A DNA stretch of 64,000 nt from Oopsacas minuta (taxonomy: Eukaryota; Porifera; Hexactinellida; Lyssacinosida; Leucopsacidae), in assembly GCA_024704765.1 (NCBI GenBank), contig JAKMXF010000344.1, positions 77,276-141,275 on the forward strand, written 5' to 3'. Every line of letters starts with the position of its first letter. Position 1 is the stretch's first letter. The notes beneath the pieces were generated by a model that was not told the DNA's origin, ran no database searches, and saw only the letters and a program-made list of their open reading frames with translations. This document shows positions 46,358-58,456 of this stretch, in pieces. Position numbers and translations under genes: made by a program.

Positions 46358-47738
46358 CAGTCTGTTTCAAAAGTATTGGCAGTAAATTATAATAAAAAAA
46401 TATTTCAGAAATTGGAACAAATAGCAAAATAGATAATGATACTACGAAGTTCTATGGCTAAGATAAAACTGTAAACAAAAATTCAGTAATTAATCTTCTC
46501 CCCCCCCCGAATTTATGCACATATTTACACGGTTAGGCATAGATAATATAAAATTTTTCAGGAAATCGGGGTAAAAGTCTCCCATTCGTAAATTATATCT
46601 ACTTCTAAATCAGCCAAGTTATTGAGAGATCTCTTTGACAACCTCTGCTTTAGGACTCCCCAGATGTTCTCAATTGGATTTAAGTCGGAGAATAGGCTGG
46701 CCAATCCAATACTAGAATATTTTCACTATCTTTCCACTCTTTGCTGAGCTTAGATTTGTGAATTGGGGAATTGTCTTCCTGCAGAATCCATCCCTCAGGA
46801 TAGTAAACATCAGCTGTTCTGATTAAACACTCATTCAGAGTATCAATATACAATTTGGAGACAAAATTAGAAGTAAATATCTTCAATATTGTGGTTCCCA
46901 TGGAAGAAATCCCTCCCCAAACGTGTAATTTTGGTGTGTGCCGTTGAACCTTCAGAATAGGATTTTCTTTTGCTCTAGTCTACATGCCAACACTTCCCCG
47001 ATTTAACCAAATAGAACATTCGTCTGTGAAGAATACATTCTCTCAACAATAGTTCACATGATCTTTACACCATTCAACTCTGTTTTTAGCTATTAATGGG
47101 GTAATGAATGGTCCCATAACAGGTTGTTTAAAGTTAAATCCACAAGCACGAGTTGACCGGTAGACTGTTGAAGTTGACGGAGCATCGGTGTACTTGGAAG
47201 AGAGATTCGCGTGTACAGAACGTATAGAGATCTTAGAATGAGAATTTAACGATCGTATAATTGATTTTTTGTGTGAATATGTGATAGCCTTGGGACGCCC
47301 ACTAACACTTTTATGTGTTATGCTTTTGCCTTCACGAAGTATAGATTTTATACGAAAAATTGTCCTCAATGATATCCCTGTTTTAGCAGAGATTTCCTTC
47401 GCTGAAGTAATACCTGCATCAATAAATATTTTGATTTTCTTCCTCTGTTCTAATTGCGACATTTAGCTACAAATAGGACTAAAATATAATTTGTTTTATT
47501 AAATGAGATCAAATTGGCAGCTGTGGCGGTGGGAAATTTTTATGCCTCAAAATTCCCCGTTTCAAATATCTGAATCGAGGTAAACATCAAGAAAGTCCAT
47601 CATGATTAATGATAAATTTCATGATGACTATCTAAGTATGCAATATCGCAAAGATCAATAGATAATACTATCACACAATTGAATAGGCTTTAGGAAATAT
47701 GTAATATGAACTACTGCCAATACTTTTGAAACAGACTG
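46358..47738 (-). mobile_element. Tc1 DD34E element, third family
   Basis: The 27-bp terminal repeats start CAGTCTGTTTCAAAAGTATT, with TA at 46356-46357 and 47739-47740, inside a TA microsatellite. 1381 bp. The outer CAGTCTGTT is shared with the twin Tc1 pair although the interior differs. A C9 run sits at about 46500-46508. Confidence 0.9.
46558..47462 (-). pseudogene. Tc1-type DD34E transposase, two or more frameshifts
   Basis: Starts at 47462 (MSQLEQRKKIKIFIDAGITS) with a helix-turn-helix (AKEISAKTGISLRTIFRIK), the SGRPK linker and a second DNA-binding part (SIRSVHANLSSKYTDAPSTS). Frame 1 stops at 47043. The first catalytic Asp lies in the next frame around 47020 (F-T-D-E-C-S-I-W-L-N). 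46901-46680 holds the second Asp in ILQEDNSPIHKSKL and WPAYSP. A one-base loss near 46690 shifts the frame just before L-N-P-I-E-N, whose Glu is 34 residues beyond the second Asp. The end EWETFTPIS and stop at 46558 follow. Confidence 0.82.
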
Positions 47739-49228
47739 TATATATATGCTTGTATGTTCGGAATTTATTGGGGAAACTGGAAGACCGACCAGGTAATTTT
47801 TCGTTTACAGGGCTATTTTGGCTTTGCTCGGAATTTTTAGTATTTCACGGTTGATAAATTGTTGTTTTCCAAATTTGTAATACATTTATATGGGGAAATG
47901 TACCGTTTCTGCCATACAAAAATCCCATATGTATCCCTCGCTCGACAACAACATGCCAAATTTCACAATTTCACACAAGCCTTTGTTTAATGAAGTAAGA
48001 AAGTCTGACTGAAGGAGTCATGCCTATGGATCCTATTGTATAATTACACATTTATCATGCCAACATCAAATTTTATCCGATATTTGACTTAATCAACATG
48101 ATCAACTAATCAGACCAACTGACTACCAACATGGAACTTCCTATGAGACAATAGTAATTTCTCGTAGTCTAACTTTAGCAGATTGAAAGATACAAGAATA
48201 CACTATTAGCCTAATTTATTGTACCCGTCCTGGCAGCCTACATACTTTTAATACAGTAGTCTGAGTGAATATCGAAATTGAAGCACTTGTGTAGACTTCT
48301 GGAAACCATGGGGGGGCTTATGTAAGAGGTCCATTGTTGATTGAGGACCTGGAACCTATGAATTACATTTTCTTGCTGACATTTGGAATATGCTTTAAAT
48401 TCTACTTATCATTATCCAATTTGTTTGTGGTTTATCCCTTGCATGCTGTCTGTCTATATGATAAGCTATACTTTTCACTCGAATATAATATTCCACTGCA
48501 CTTGTAGCTCAATTTTGAATTGATAAAGATTATCCTATTTGATATATTACAGAATCTTCAAAGTTGACTTTGGCTATGAGTTGAGACTCTTGAAGGTGAT
48601 TATCAACTTGGAAAATCCATGATTTGTCATAAATCTGGTGGGAAACCAAGTAGAACGGAAAATGGTCGTGAGCGAACTATCTGACAATAACTTTCTCGGA
48701 ACGTTTCATATGTCATATAACTAGTAGTTGTTACAACATATACCTATCCACAACATTTGGGTAGCTAGCTCAAGAATCAAACGATGCTGTATTTAATTTT
48801 AATAAAGAAAAATGTATATTCTCCACCACCACCAAGTTCCTACACAAGATCCAACAGATTTGCTTTGTGTCTTATGCCGTCAAGTTAAACTTATAAATTG
48901 TATAACACGATATAAAGGATTACTTTCGTATCTGTGAGGATGCAAGGGCTCTTAAGCCTAAGTAACTTTTTCCCCTGGAAATTATTCTATCCTTAAAATT
49001 CCTCGAGGTAGCTGAAAATAGACTGAATTTCCAAATGCATCACTAGAACCGGCATTATTCTGCACAATTCATATATTTTAGGGCGAACTTGTAAATTTTT
49101 TTAGTCAATATGTTCGAGAAATACCCAGTCTATGTGGACAGATTTATCAGCCAAAATACTATTTTACACACTAAGCAACGATACATAGTGATAGATGATT
49201 TTTGGGGCTATCTACTAAACCCATATCC

Positions 49229-49339
49229 GAATCTGTAGCTTAGAAACTGACCGAGTTATGACCGTTAATAAATGGCGTACAGAAAAATGTTTCCATTTTC
49301 AAACCATTATAACTCGCTCAGTTTTTAAGCTATAGGTTC
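49229..49339. repeat. Short inverted repeat
   Basis: Arms 49229-49260 and 49306-49339 pair with few mismatches: GTAGCTTAGAAACTGACCGA against the complement of TCGCTCAGTTTTTAAGCTAT. Loop about 45 bases. It may be a small foldback. Nothing else supports a family name. Confidence 0.5.
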
Positions 49340-50784
49340 AGTCGAAATCCTTGACGAATGTTTGCGCATAAAAATCTCTTTTTGGTAGATCAATGTCCGC
49401 ACATACTTAGGTCACTATATTCTTTTTACTCTTTTGACTTAATAATGTCCTAAGATGTATGAAAAAATACCAGATTATGCCAATTTACTGATGCACGTAG
49501 AGAGTTTATTTTTTGCTGATGCTTGAGCAATAACATTTTTTAGAATAATTTCCTATAGAAAACTATATGCAGCCTTAAAGTGATCGAGGTAACTCAACCT
49601 TTGCATGATGATGTGTATACGCGAGTTTCCCATATTACTTCCCTAGAAATAGTAATGAAACTTGTTTCTTTTATCACAATATTTGTATGAAAGTTTATTT
49701 CGCAATTGTGAGCTGACTAGACTGGATGATAATGTATATATCCAATAATGGTGAATATCAACCGGTACTTTTTAATGGTATACTATCTCTCTTGACTTGT
49801 TGCTTATAGGGACACTGTTTTCTGACACAGCGCCAAGGGATTTCATGCTAAGCCTTTTGAAAATTTCTGAAGATTTGAGCTCTAAACTTCTAGCAAGAGA
49901 TCTATTACAGATGCTAATTTCACTTTACGTTGATATAATTCATGGCAAAAGGCCGGTTCAGCTTCATTACTACTACAATTGCTATCGAAATCTCGTCTTA
50001 ATGTAGCTGAACTGTTTTACTGAGCTGACTATGCTATTGTATAGTCCCCAGTTCTGTGGCGGTTATCTTTTATTTTTATATGTGTACACTCCCCTGGCCA
50101 CAGCATTTGCGTTTCAGAGCAGAAAGTTATACTCAAAGTCACAAATAATATCTAAGTGTAGATTTAGTTAATAATTTCGTACCACACATTACGGCGCAAT
50201 TATCATACTTTTGACCACTTATACCACCAGCAAAATTTATCCATACTGTCCTGACCAAAATACATTCTTGAGATTCTCAAAGAAATTGTTCAAACAATAG
50301 CTCTTCAAAAATTTCGCAATCACTCTGTGTTTTCCCACAAATTAAAGAAATCCAACCATAATGTACATCTAAAATTGGCCTGAATAAGTAATATGCTGTG
50401 TTGCATATAGCACTATGTCATCGAGAATAATTTTATTGTTTATAACTGTTAAATTTTATTAGTTTAACAATATGTATTCAGTGCCGTATATATGAATTCA
50501 TTGAATATCTAAGTTTAACAATTGCTATAATAATTTAGGTATAATTATTTAGATATAATTATGACTAATTATATTTCAAATTATCAATGGATATTTTCAA
50601 AGATATATATTTTCACGATTACCACCTTTGAATAATCGTAGAAGATTGTTCTAAACAGCAAAAGGGGGAAATTCAAAAGCTTATAATTACTGTAAACATA
50701 TTGAAGATTGTATGTGCTGGATTATAGTAGTAAATTTTAAATATATTGTTTGATGGATTTTATATCCATGCCGAGCTAAGAAGA

Positions 50785-50962
50785 ACTTACAACCTGTGCC
50801 AACAGTATAGTATATTAATTGAATTTGTTTAAAATTGGTACCGTTAATTGGAGGAATTATGAAAGGTTATGTATAATCTCAATACACAGTGCCTCCAATT
50901 AATAGTGCCAATTTTTTAAACTAATTTAATTAATAGACTAAGCTGTCGGCACAGTTGTAATT
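50785..50962. repeat. Foldback element with about 70-bp arms
   Basis: The left arm, 50785-50854, contains CCTGTGCCAACAGTATAG and GTTAATTGGAGG. The right arm, 50892-50962, is its reverse complement with about ten mismatches. The loop is 37 bases. Size and lack of coding capacity fit a foldback MITE. The AT-rich flanks give no certain target duplication. Confidence 0.65.
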
Positions 50963-51734
50963 TTTGTACACAATTTCTCCTGCAGAGATGGTTCTCATAA
51001 TACAAATAAAAATGCAATGAGAGAAGCAGAATCCTCTTGATATTACTCATGCAGGAAATTGTTTTTTTTTTTCTTATCAACAGATTTTGTGAGGCTGCTT
51101 CATGGCAGAAAACAACAATGCCAGATATGCTGTTAACATTTTTCTCAGGGCTTTATAACATTTCCAATTCAAGGATATTCAAGATCACTACTTTGCGCAT
51201 TGAAAGTTGTATGAAGGTAACAAGTGGAATCATACCTTGGTGATAACAACATATTACCAGAAATAGAATAATATAGTTGTCTATTGTGAATACATACTCA
51301 CAACTGCATTGCTAAATTCGAGTAACGAATTACAATCTTTTTCATGGGAGGAGAAAGACTCAGCTGTAAGTGATGCTTGGGCAGACCGAATTTGGAAAAG
51401 AACGTAGTCGAGAGCTCCTTACCACTCTAAATCGTATCGATGTTGCAACTAGTAACACAGCCGACGTAACTATAGCCTATTCACGGTATTAAACCATGGA
51501 TTACTTCAAGTCATAAATCCATAATATCAACAAGAGTGATACAAGATGAAATGACATTAATTATAGTCTAAATTGAATGTTATCAACTAGAGGTGGATAC
51601 TGATGATGATTATTTATCACTAAAACTACTACAACTATAAACAAACTATAGGTGAAAATTATGTTTACAATACAAATATGTACTAAAAAATACAAGCACT
51701 ATTCAGCCTGTAACTTTGGTAATTTCCCCATTAA

Positions 51735-53381
51735 TTGTCTGCGCCATTATTCCAAGTTCCTTTTCGACTTTAGATTGTGAACTTTATTCTTCAATAAATA
51801 ATTACTGTTGGCAGATAGTATTTTGCTGAGATAACAATGCAATGGTGTTTGACAACTATGGTACTCAAATGCCCAGAAATAAAAATCTGAAATTCTATCC
51901 CCGAAATTGAGAGCTGAATAAGAATGGTTCCACTAGTACCAGCAAGAAATGGACTAATCAGTCGATTATCCTGTTCGATTCTATATAAGATTTTACACAT
52001 AGTTATTACTGCATTGACAACTTCATCTAAGGATATTTAAGCCCTCCTCGGTCAGCTAAGTGTATCAGATTCAAGTCAGAACCATCAATCTCGACAGCAA
52101 AGGTTTCATTGTATGTGAGCAATGATACACAACTGTTGCATAATGAAGTGGCGTGATTGGAAGTAGCTTTCTTTGAGTACAATTTTGATTTACAAATACT
52201 GTATATAGCTTATCCAGCAATGAAAACCAAGGACTGGCGAACTTTTGTCATCGGTGAAAAATCAAATTTCTGATGGAGAAGAGAAGAGTATATGCTCTGG
52301 TCTGTTTGGAGTGTTTTACTATTATCAGGTTCATTGTTACATGAGAAATTCTTAATAATTCCTTTACCGAGTCTCAAATTTGTTGTCTTAAACTCTGTAT
52401 GACTTTAAGAAGTTAGATACTTTAATTCTACGTTCACTCTCAAGTATTTGGTAGACCGAAATGCTGTACAGTCAGACATTAATCTGTAAACCCCAAAGTG
52501 TTTCAAGAGAATCGTTTTGTAGAAATCCTGTCAAAGCGTAAGAAAATCCACTATCACTGCTTGTTAAGTGCTTAATGATTCTTGGTAAAACTTTTGACTT
52601 AATTGATATATTTTACGAATATCAGAAAGGCGAATGATTATTGTTAGAACTTCAACTTCATTACAAAACAACTCACATGTAAAGCATCATCATTTCAGAT
52701 CTGGTTAGATATAGTCATTAGAGGTCCAGATAGTAACTTCTTGAAAATATCCAATGTACCATGACTTGAGCGAATATAAGTCCATTTTTCAGTTAAGTTA
52801 ATTGTCGTATACTTTCGATGGATGTTATCAATATTAGAAACAGAAAAGCTATCGCTTCTTTTTTTATGTTCAGCACGACTCAACTCAAGAGCATGACGAA
52901 AATCTCGGATACCAATTTCATTTCGGTACAGATGATCAGGTTGTTTAGAAGATCCTTGTAAATTTGAACTGCAGTTAGATAGATTGACGGGCTTGGCATT
53001 TTTCTTAAGACCAGGCTTTCTTGAAACCTTTTCTACTGTACCATTACCCATAAGGATATCGAAGTGAAGTAGCACGTCATCGTCATTGAAATGTTTCGAA
53101 CATATGAAGACTTTTGTCAATCCCCATGCATTATCTCTATGAAGAAATCTTCGCCATTCATCTTGTAATTCTTTTGACCAATGATTCGCCATTTCAAACA
53201 CTGGAGTATAATTAGTTCCATCATAATTGGAGGAGCGGTTAGCCACACTATACCTATTGTACATATTGCTAAGGAGTAAGGAAATATCAGTAAATAATAA
53301 TTGAACTACTGCAAAATGGGTCACAAGATGTATAGCGAGTTGGTAATTGATACAGACAACAAAGCTTGTATCGTGTCCCAT
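51735..53381 (-). pseudogene. P-element/THAP9-like transposase remnant
   Basis: Reading leftwards: an open frame 53381-52695 includes a THAP-like DNA-binding domain, SSNYDGTNYTPVFEMANHW then DEWRRFLHRDNAWG and the C-x-x-H pair in FICSKHFNDDD. The two first zinc ligands appear mutated: S-V-A-N-R-S-S-N stands where C-x-x-x-C is expected near 53250. In other frames follow LTSSDSGFSYALTGFLQNDS then LETLWGLQ (about 52575-52480), the S-Q-D-x-L-E-x-x-F-G-like block of THAP9/P transposases, then FAVEIDGSDLNLIHLADRGG with LKYP (about 52110-52040), and a C-terminal helix SKILSANSNYLLKNKVHNLK. It is old and multiply broken. A host THAP gene is unlikely because the whole transposase order is recognisable. 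Terminal repeats were not found. Confidence 0.65.
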
Positions 53382-53501
53382 AGTTGTGTGATATCAATAT
53401 GGATAAGTGACTAATAATTATCCTCCATATTATTCTGTATCAAAATTATAGTAATAAAATTGTATTTAACATTATGGGTCAATAATAGAATCGACTTGAA
53501 G

Positions 53502-53902
53502 TAGGGTTGGGGTTAGTTAACCGAATTAAGGAGGCGGTTAAACAGTTTCGATAATAGCGGTTAATTGGTTAAACCGCTGCATCTATTCTTAATACGATCA
53601 ATGATGTTTTGTGACTAGAATTGAAAATATCAATACATAGCTGTTATATATTCATCGTGATGCGATTTTATCTTTCTAAACTATTGAATTTGAGAATACG
53701 GACCGAAAATATAACATCTCATAAATACCGAACTAGCTAAATTCGTGTATGTTTTATTTCGTATCTCTCAAACGCTTCGGAACACTAAACATTTTGATTG
53801 AAATTACACTTTTCGGTTAACCGAGTATCTTTTATCCTAGTTGTTAACTAGCATATAGCGGCGGTTAACTAGTTAACCAACTAACTGAATCCAGCCCCGC
53901 TG
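53502..53902. repeat. hAT-like MITE with GGTTAAC repeats
   Basis: The left edge GGGTTGGGGTTAGTTAACCG and, read inward, the right edge CAGCGGGGCTGGATTCAGTT form a loose inverted repeat. Both edges carry repeated GGTTAA/TTAACC units. This pattern is typical of certain hAT-derived MITEs. Flanking octamers do not match, so boundaries are approximate. Confidence 0.5.
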
Positions 53903-55717
53903 TTACTAAATTTCTCAAGGTAGAACTTTAGTCCTGCTAATCCCCAAGAGCTAAAGAAGCACCGGATGGGGGACTATAACCCCCTACTTTGCTGTCATAG
54001 AGTATTATGTCGCACATATACGTATTTCGTTCTCCTATTTGAAGGTGGACATAGTTGAACAGGTTTGCATCCTTGTTTCTATTAGCTTCCGCCGCCACTG
54101 GCTACGCTATGCGTTTCTGTTTTCTTCAGAAATCTCCAGTTTATCATAAACCACCCTGGGCAGGAATTCACATACTTTTTCATACCCTAGATGCGCGTAC
54201 AATTTCTTTCTTATCATTATTTCTTGCCTAAAATTGAGTATGCAACAGTTGAATCGCGTTAATAAATTCCAAAGCGTTCGACGTCAAGTAAACCAGGAAA
54301 TTCTACTTATGTGGTCAGAGTAAAGAGTTTTTGCTACATTGCAGACATGTTTATAAATGAACCATAAATTTTCTTATGCATTTTCCTCTAAAGTGTCCTT
54401 CTCATCCTACAAAGATTCTTTTGCGATTTGCAAGAGTATTCATTATTCGTTCTGGTATCGACAATGCTCTAATTCAATGTCAAATAATCGGTCCTATGTT
54501 ATTATATTCTGGCTTAAGTGGTGGACACTGTTTGTGGTTTTTAAAGGAATGTTGATTATTGAAGAGGTATCAAGAACGCTCATGTGGAGTGCCTTTAAAA
54601 TTCAACAATCTACTTGTAAGGCATCAACTTCGCCTATCATTGTTTACTATCCAAGAATAAGATATCAATTTTCCGAGAAAACTTTGCTAAGTGTAATTGA
54701 GTTAACTTCTTATAAGTTTTCAGGTGTCTTACCTGGTTTCGCAGTTCAATATGATTCAGCACGAATCTGATGCTCGATCAGAACTGTGCAGATATTTATT
54801 GTATTTATGAAGATTGTCTAAAAAAATTATAAACATGGTATCTGTTCACAGAGAGGTAAACTGGGATCTTCATGTTGCTATTGTTTAGTACTCAAATACC
54901 ATCTTTATAGAAGTTGATCTGTTAAATTTTCTCCGGTATGGAACTTGGTACCTGGCTCAGAATGAGGTCCTTGAGGTCAAGCATCCCTTCATTTACAAGC
55001 TTCTAACGGAGCACACGCAGTCTTAAGTATAGCACTCTAGTTGACAATACTTGTCATATATTTGCCCAAATATCGCGGCTATTAGATCTCTTTTTCTTGC
55101 AAGGCGAATCCGTTCAGTGTGACTACACATGTGCCACTCCATAATATCATATCATATCAAATGAATTGACTAATCCAGCTGTTACAATTCGTATTCTTGT
55201 CCGCTTACAAATGGTGAAAGGGTCTTTAGTAAATAATGGTAGAGAGATTCTCTACGATTATGAAGTTAGCACAGGATGCGACTGAGCATAGTTGAATTTG
55301 AATTATATGCCCTTTCCATTATTTGATTAGGCTAGAGATTTCAGAACAAATAGAAGACATAGGCACGTTTATGAATATCCAAAAATATTTTCTTACAAAT
55401 TTTTCTGATAAATTTTTTGAGCGTGTTTTTAGAAAAAGAACAATTGAATAATTTTGAGCTGAGAAAATTTGTCTTGAACTCGTGAACAATAATGGAAACT
55501 TACGACTGGTTATAGCACACTCTCAGTGTATTTGGCTGCTAACAAATCGCCAAACTTGTGGTAAAATATATGTGACCAACATAATGATGTTTCTCGAATT
55601 TGCCTCTTCTAAAATGTAAATATATGAGTGAATATAATTATTATAATAACAATGTATATACAAGTTGTACGAAAGTCTTGTCGGGTATGATTGACTAATG
55701 AAAGATTCGATTATCTA
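53903..55717. other. Intronic sequence with one unassigned frame
   Basis: The open frame 54357-54770 (+, 137 residues) is the largest here. It has no domain or motif I recognise and its composition (rich in S, Y, F, K) is what antisense or chance AT-rich frames give. The remainder is featureless. Confidence 0.35.
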
Positions 55718-57044
55718 CAGGGTATCTCAAAAGTTTTTCACCTTATCCATCAAGTCAGTAAATTGTATTTAATGTATAGAATCATTAGACTATTTGCCAA
55801 TGTATTTACCGTTAAATTTGATACAAGAATTAATGCGGTTTGGCATTGCATCGATTAAATTCTGGAGAATCGATGGGCTAATACCGCTCCAGATATTTTC
55901 CAAGATTTTCGCGAGTTGTTTTAGATTAGTAGTGGGCTTCCTATTGTCCAGCCCTTCCTGTATAATGGCCCACAGATTCAAATCTGGCGAGTTACTAGGC
56001 CAGATATCTTTCGCCCAGAATCCTGGTAAACGATCAGAAAGCCACTTCTGTATCTTTATAGCAGTATGAGCAGGGGCTCCATCCTGTATAAAATAAGTGT
56101 CGGAAATCTTTCGATACAATTTCCTCTGAGTCAGGGGGCCCTCTCATCTTCTTACGTTTATAGGTAGGAAGACAGCACTTTTCCAGGGTTTCATTGATAT
56201 AATAGTCCGCATTTACAGATTGTCTTGGAGAGATTAGATGGAGTTCTTATAGTCCCCGATGACTCATCATTCCCCAAACCATTTATCTTGGAGGATTTTT
56301 AACCATTTCAACTGGAGTGATATCACGCGAACTGACGTCCCAAATCCGATCATTCTGTGAATTTGTAGGTTGAAAAAGCTCAAAGAGGCTTTCATCACTG
56401 AAGAAAATTCGCACCCAATCAAGTAAAGTCCAAGATTTATTCTCAAGACAGAACTTGATCCTTTTAGACTTTGTACTTCCGTCAATATAGGGTTGATGGC
56501 CGTTTATACGCTTTAGCCCCAATAGAATTATGTAAAACACGGTGAACTGTATCTTACTAATAGAAACATATTTACTTGAAATATATTTCGCCAATTTCCG
56601 AGTTGAATGCCATCGTTTGCCTATCGATTTCGAATTATTATTTTCGGGACCGGACAACTTTCGGCGGACGTCCAGAACGAGGTTTGTCATTGAGCATTTC
56701 TTCAGCTTTTTGCTTTTTGTTTCAATTCTTTACGGTTCGAATTGTGACTCCAAGTGTGTCAGCAACTGTTCTTTGAGTGGAACCAGCTAGTAGCATACCT
56801 ATCGCTCTCTTGCGGATGGATAATCTTGTCATTTTGACATCCATAATATTGAAATTTGATACTTATACAAAGTTTCGCAAAATGAATCACAAAATTAAAT
56901 ATTTGATACTACTCATGATTGAGAACATTAGCCAACTATAAATTGACAATACTAAAATAAATGGCTAGGTAGTAAATGAAGTAGGCTGATTTCTGTTCAA
57001 TTATATTGAAATACTAATGGTGAAAAAACTTTTGAGACACCCTT
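55718..57044 (-). mobile_element. Tc1-like element, decayed
   Basis: The left repeat CAGGGTATCTCAAAAGTTTT after TA (55716-55717) pairs with the right repeat, read inward AAGGGTGTCTCAAAAGTTTT, before TA (57045-57046). 1327 bp. Confidence 0.88.
55790..56844 (-). pseudogene. Tc1-like transposase lacking its third catalytic residue
   Basis: Starts at 56844 (MDVKMTRLSIRKRAIGMLLA) with a helix-turn-helix (STQRTVADTLGVTIRTVK) and the SGRPPK linker. Frameshifts near 56690 and 56280 follow. The first Asp region reads IFFSDESLFELF (about 56410). The last frame (56119-55790) has the second Asp in FIQDGAPAHTAIKIQKWLSD and then SNSPDLN-LWAIIQ: the four residues P-x-D-x normally between L-N and L-W are missing, which removes the third catalytic Asp by an in-frame deletion. 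End CIKFNGKYIGK. The related element at 12110-13443 keeps P-I-D-N at this place. Confidence 0.82.
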
Positions 57045-57670
57045 TACAAACGCAACAATGATCTACTTCATGTTTAGGTTAAAAATCCTGGTCAGACATT
57101 GACCCATTGATCTTAGAAAATTTAGTGGCTAGCATACCATCTAGGATGCAAAGCGTGATTGATAGAGATGGAGATTACATATGCAAATAGTTAATACTAC
57201 ACTCAAATGTTTATACTTTCTAGATCAAATTTAATATCCCGACAAGACTTTCGTTATACTATGTATAAGAAAGATATTTACTATATCATATTCACTTATG
57301 TCATTCAGGAAAGTAAAGAGAAATGTGTTTGTGCACTTGTGGTCTCGGTTAAACATCTTGTGAGTATCTTTGTGCACACGTGTCAAATAGGTACCATTTG
57401 GATATGCTTTGCTAAGATATCCTAAATAGTTTAATCATATAAGATAGACCCAAAGAGGTACATGTATTGTGCTAGTACCTTTAGGCTGTTGAGACGGTTC
57501 AATAAAATTCGCAAGAAAACCTATAGATCTTCTCAATCTGAAAGAATGTTTGTATGCTTTTCAATACTTGTAGTTTCCTGGATAAATATTTCTGATAACA
57601 TACCGATGTATGCACTTTTTTGTTGTCTGCAACTTCTGAATCTAGTTTCGATGGTCTTTTCAGCTTTCGT
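57045..57670. other. Sequence left of the gypsy-like remnant, no gene assigned
   Basis: Short frames (57207-57425, 57462-57719) run opposite to the gypsy-like remnant and have no domain. This stretch may hold the decayed 3' end of that retroelement, but no LTR could be recognised. Confidence 0.35.
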
Positions 57671-57675
57671 TCCAG

Positions 57676-58454
57676 ATGACTTATGTGGGGTTCAAAGTAT
57701 GGGCGAACTTTATGAATAGGAACACGTTTTTCTCGCTTTTACCAACCACAGTCGTGAGAATAATGATGTTTTCCCCAGATACCCTTTTTACCATGTATGG
57801 GCCTAAGTATTTGTGCTGTCTTTTGGTGTTTGGTGTATTCTTCATCTTGGGAATATTCGTATAAATATTCATATCCCCTTAACAATATGTTTCCTAAATG
57901 GATGATTATACATAATCAATACATATAGATAGTATGACAATATAATATATTGATTTGTACATGCAAAGCACACCTGTTCTCAGTCACTTTTTTAAAAATC
58001 ATATTGACTTTTCTGCTTCACTGTTCTGAAGCAATTGATTGAGGCGTAGAACCATTATGTTACATCTCTCTTCTTCCTCCTCTGTAAAATTTTCCTCAGG
58101 TGTTTAGCTTGCGTTATTGACAACTGGGAGAACAAATTCGTACGTGATTCCCTTCCCACATGATTTGAAAGGAGTGTGGCCTGTAGATCTCTTCTTCGTA
58201 CTGAACATGGACAATATGGCAGAATTTAGAAGAATTGGCTACTCCTTTGAAGTCTAACGGCCCATTTTTGTTCAATCTCCTACATCAAACGAATTTGGTC
58301 TAAAAACTCAAACTAATCGATTTCAATACTCAGTCAATTTCCTCACATTCTAGGATTTTAATTTGTGCCTCAACTAAACCATTAGCCTATGGATGGTAAA
58401 CCCGAGTGCTTTTGTTATCGATTCCAAGATTACGATTGAATTCTTGAAGTATCT
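57676..58454 (-). pseudogene. Ty3/gypsy-like integrase, C-terminal half
   Basis: Minus-strand remnant of a retrotransposon integrase. At about 58390-58345 it reads RVYHPxANGLVEAQIKI, the H-P-Q-A-N-G-x-x-E motif with the catalytic Glu. At 57815-57780 KYLGPYMVKRVSGEN is the GPY/F DNA-binding motif of the C-terminal domain. Several stops intervene. The upstream half lies beyond the maT element at 58457-59762, which inserted at a TA between the second Asp and the Glu. Confidence 0.7.
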
Positions 58455-58456
58455 TA

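Larger units (their letters stand above)
47741..51700. other. Intronic sequence, no gene recognised
   Basis: About 4 kb, AT-rich. Frames at 49797-50006 and 51037-51243 show no known domain. Two inverted-repeat structures, at 49229-49339 and 50785-50962, are listed separately. No PKC C1B or kinase motif was recognised here. Confidence 0.4.

Noticed and set aside
54357-54770. 137-residue open frame as a gene
   Set aside because: No recognisable family on either strand and no start context or splice evidence. Left as unassigned sequence.
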